Below, piece after piece: positions 62,585 to 64,000 of a stretch of DNA of 64,000 nucleotides (the first letter of the stretch is position 1; each line of letters starts with the position of its first letter). Where the stretch lies: the NCBI GenBank assembly GCA_020226215.1, contig CM035233.1, forward strand, positions 35,052,027 to 35,116,026, in the 5' to 3' direction. The translations under genes and the position numbers were made by a program. The notes beneath the pieces are model-generated. The model was given only the letters and a program-made list of their open reading frames with translations. It ran no database searches and was not told the origin of the DNA. This stretch comes from Sindora glabra (Eukaryota; Streptophyta; Magnoliopsida; Fabales; Fabaceae).

Positions 62585-64000
62585 TTAAAGGCTTAATTAA
62601 AAGCTTTACAATTGAATATAAAACAAGGGATGAAATTCATGCTTTTAAAAAGTCTAAACACTTGGTCTTGCTTATTCAAGCTTATTTGGATTATTTTAAT
62701 TGAATGGGAGTCAATTGGAGCTACACTATACAAATGGGAATTTTCTTGCATGTTTTAGCGTAATTGTGTTTTTGGGCTCAATTTTGAGTTCAAGTACTCA
62801 TAATTTAGGCTAAACTTGTTATTTAGGCCTTATTTGAGTTGTTTTGGAATATTTTTTATTAGAAGTGTAATACTGCAAGATAATATTAAAAATTATATAA
62901 ATTTCAATGCTTGTAAATATTTATATTTATTTCTTTATTCAATTAATAATTAGTTTTTAATTTCTATTCTTTAATATTTAAATTTTATTTAATTGGCCAT
63001 TATTGGTTCAAGGGTTGTTTAAATATTTTTATTAGAATTTTTTTATAAGTTGAGAATAATTTTAGTAATTATGTGTTGGTGTATATGCCTTAAAACTAAT
63101 CAAATAGATGATTATAAATTTGAATCATGTTATTTTAAAGAAAAATTTTCAATTATCATATTTATATATATATTTTTCGTATAGTATATTTAATTATGAT
63201 AATAACTCTAGAATAATTGTATTCTTAAATATCCCTAATCATGTATCATTATCGATTAGGTTGCATTGATATATTAAAACTAACATGTGTGTTAACTCAT
63301 ATGAGATATTGAGTCTACACATGAGTACAAATTAGAGAACTTATGTGATGGACTAACCTACCCTAAGAACATTATATAGATTGCTATATAAGTATCATAA
63401 GTGATTCTTAATTATCATTATTAATATAGTCCTTTGATCTGAGATCGCCAAGGTTCCTCACATATAAGTTTCATAATTTGATATTACTTTATGTCACTCA
63501 TGGTTAAGTAAATATAAGGGTAGTTATTAGATGTGTCACATATCATGAAAAGAGATTTATGTGATCAAGATAGAATTTGTCCTTACTATATAATATGAGT
63601 GACATCTGTGGTCTCCTTGATTAAGTAAGGTTGAGAAAAATACATGACCATGCTTAGATGGATTGACATGGGATGTTAATTACATCTGCTTTAGTCAGCT
63701 TAGGAATTAAAAAACCTTTGAATTAGGCTATACAGGAATGATACGGTCCATGTCCCATGCTCAATCTAGATGTCTAGGATAAAAGGTTATAAATGATGAT
63801 TACATATATAGGTTTAGTTAAATCACTAACTTTCACATTACTTGGGTAATAATGATGTGTTAGAAGACATCACTCATTATTTATGATTATTATCAATGTA
63901 ATGAGAGCCTGTAGGGTTGCAAACTTAGAACCTAGTGGATTTGGAATTAATAAACCAAATTATTTGGGCCTAATATATAGGAATTTCATGTTATAATTAT
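62585..64000. mobile_element. LTR-like repetitive sequence at the window edge
   Basis: Upstream of the gypsy pol the expected gag is absent. From about 63075 the sequence reads TGTTGGTGTATATGCC and later GATCTGAGATCGCCAAGGTTC, which I associate with LTR or internal sequence of common plant retrotransposons. Ends and class could not be determined because the block runs off the window. Confidence 0.35.

Overview
The window looks like nuclear DNA of a eudicot plant. It carries two six-exon COBRA-like cell-wall genes, an intronless GRAS-family gene, very AT-rich intergenic sequence with frequent microsatellites, and nested decayed CACTA, Ty3/gypsy and other LTR elements. The species cannot be named from the sequence. 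All calls come from reading the sequence by eye, with no database search.

Layout. 1-5000: AT-rich intergenic DNA with one or two MITE-like relics and short duplications. 5323-8787 (+) and 9955-12533 (-): two convergent COBRA-like genes. The first is closest to COB/COBL1/COBL2 (446 aa) and the second to COBL4/IRX6 (431 aa). Intron phases match throughout and three of the exons have identical lengths, so they are an inverted tandem pair. 12.6-18.7 kb: intergenic DNA with one less AT-rich island near 15.4-15.8 kb and a second MITE-like block. About 18.7-33.8 kb: a decayed CACTA (En/Spm) transposon whose minus-strand TNP2-type transposase is split into three recognisable pieces by later insertions. 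One insertion is a probable second CACTA-like element (about 20368-25995) holding a 146-bp tandem repeat and four alternating inverted modules. Another is a cleanly delimited 2810-bp CACTA element (27422-30231) with near-perfect terminal inverted repeats and a 3-bp target duplication. An LTR-like block lies between 30.2 and 31.4 kb. 33.8-39.3 kb: AT-rich DNA without a recognisable gene.

39453-40706 (+): an SCL3-like GRAS gene. An in-frame TGA at 40563 precedes 46 intact codons that encode the conserved C-terminal SAW motif, so it is either a very young pseudogene, a truncated allele or a readthrough case.

40.7-64 kb is mostly retrotransposon. An LTR element at 42361-50561 has a perfect TTAAG target duplication and no recognisable gag-pol, and its left LTR is interrupted by a 1557-bp solo LTR of another family with its own perfect TTAGG duplication. 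At 54190-62580 lies a minus-strand Ty3/gypsy chromovirus-type element with an exceptionally long 3' LTR and a decayed RT-RNaseH-integrase-chromodomain polyprotein. The window ends in LTR-like sequence.

Only three genes appear to be host genes. The COBRA-like pair acts at the cell surface in cellulose deposition, and the GRAS protein would be a nuclear regulator of the gibberellin/SCARECROW type. No tRNA, rRNA, CRISPR or convincing miRNA was seen.
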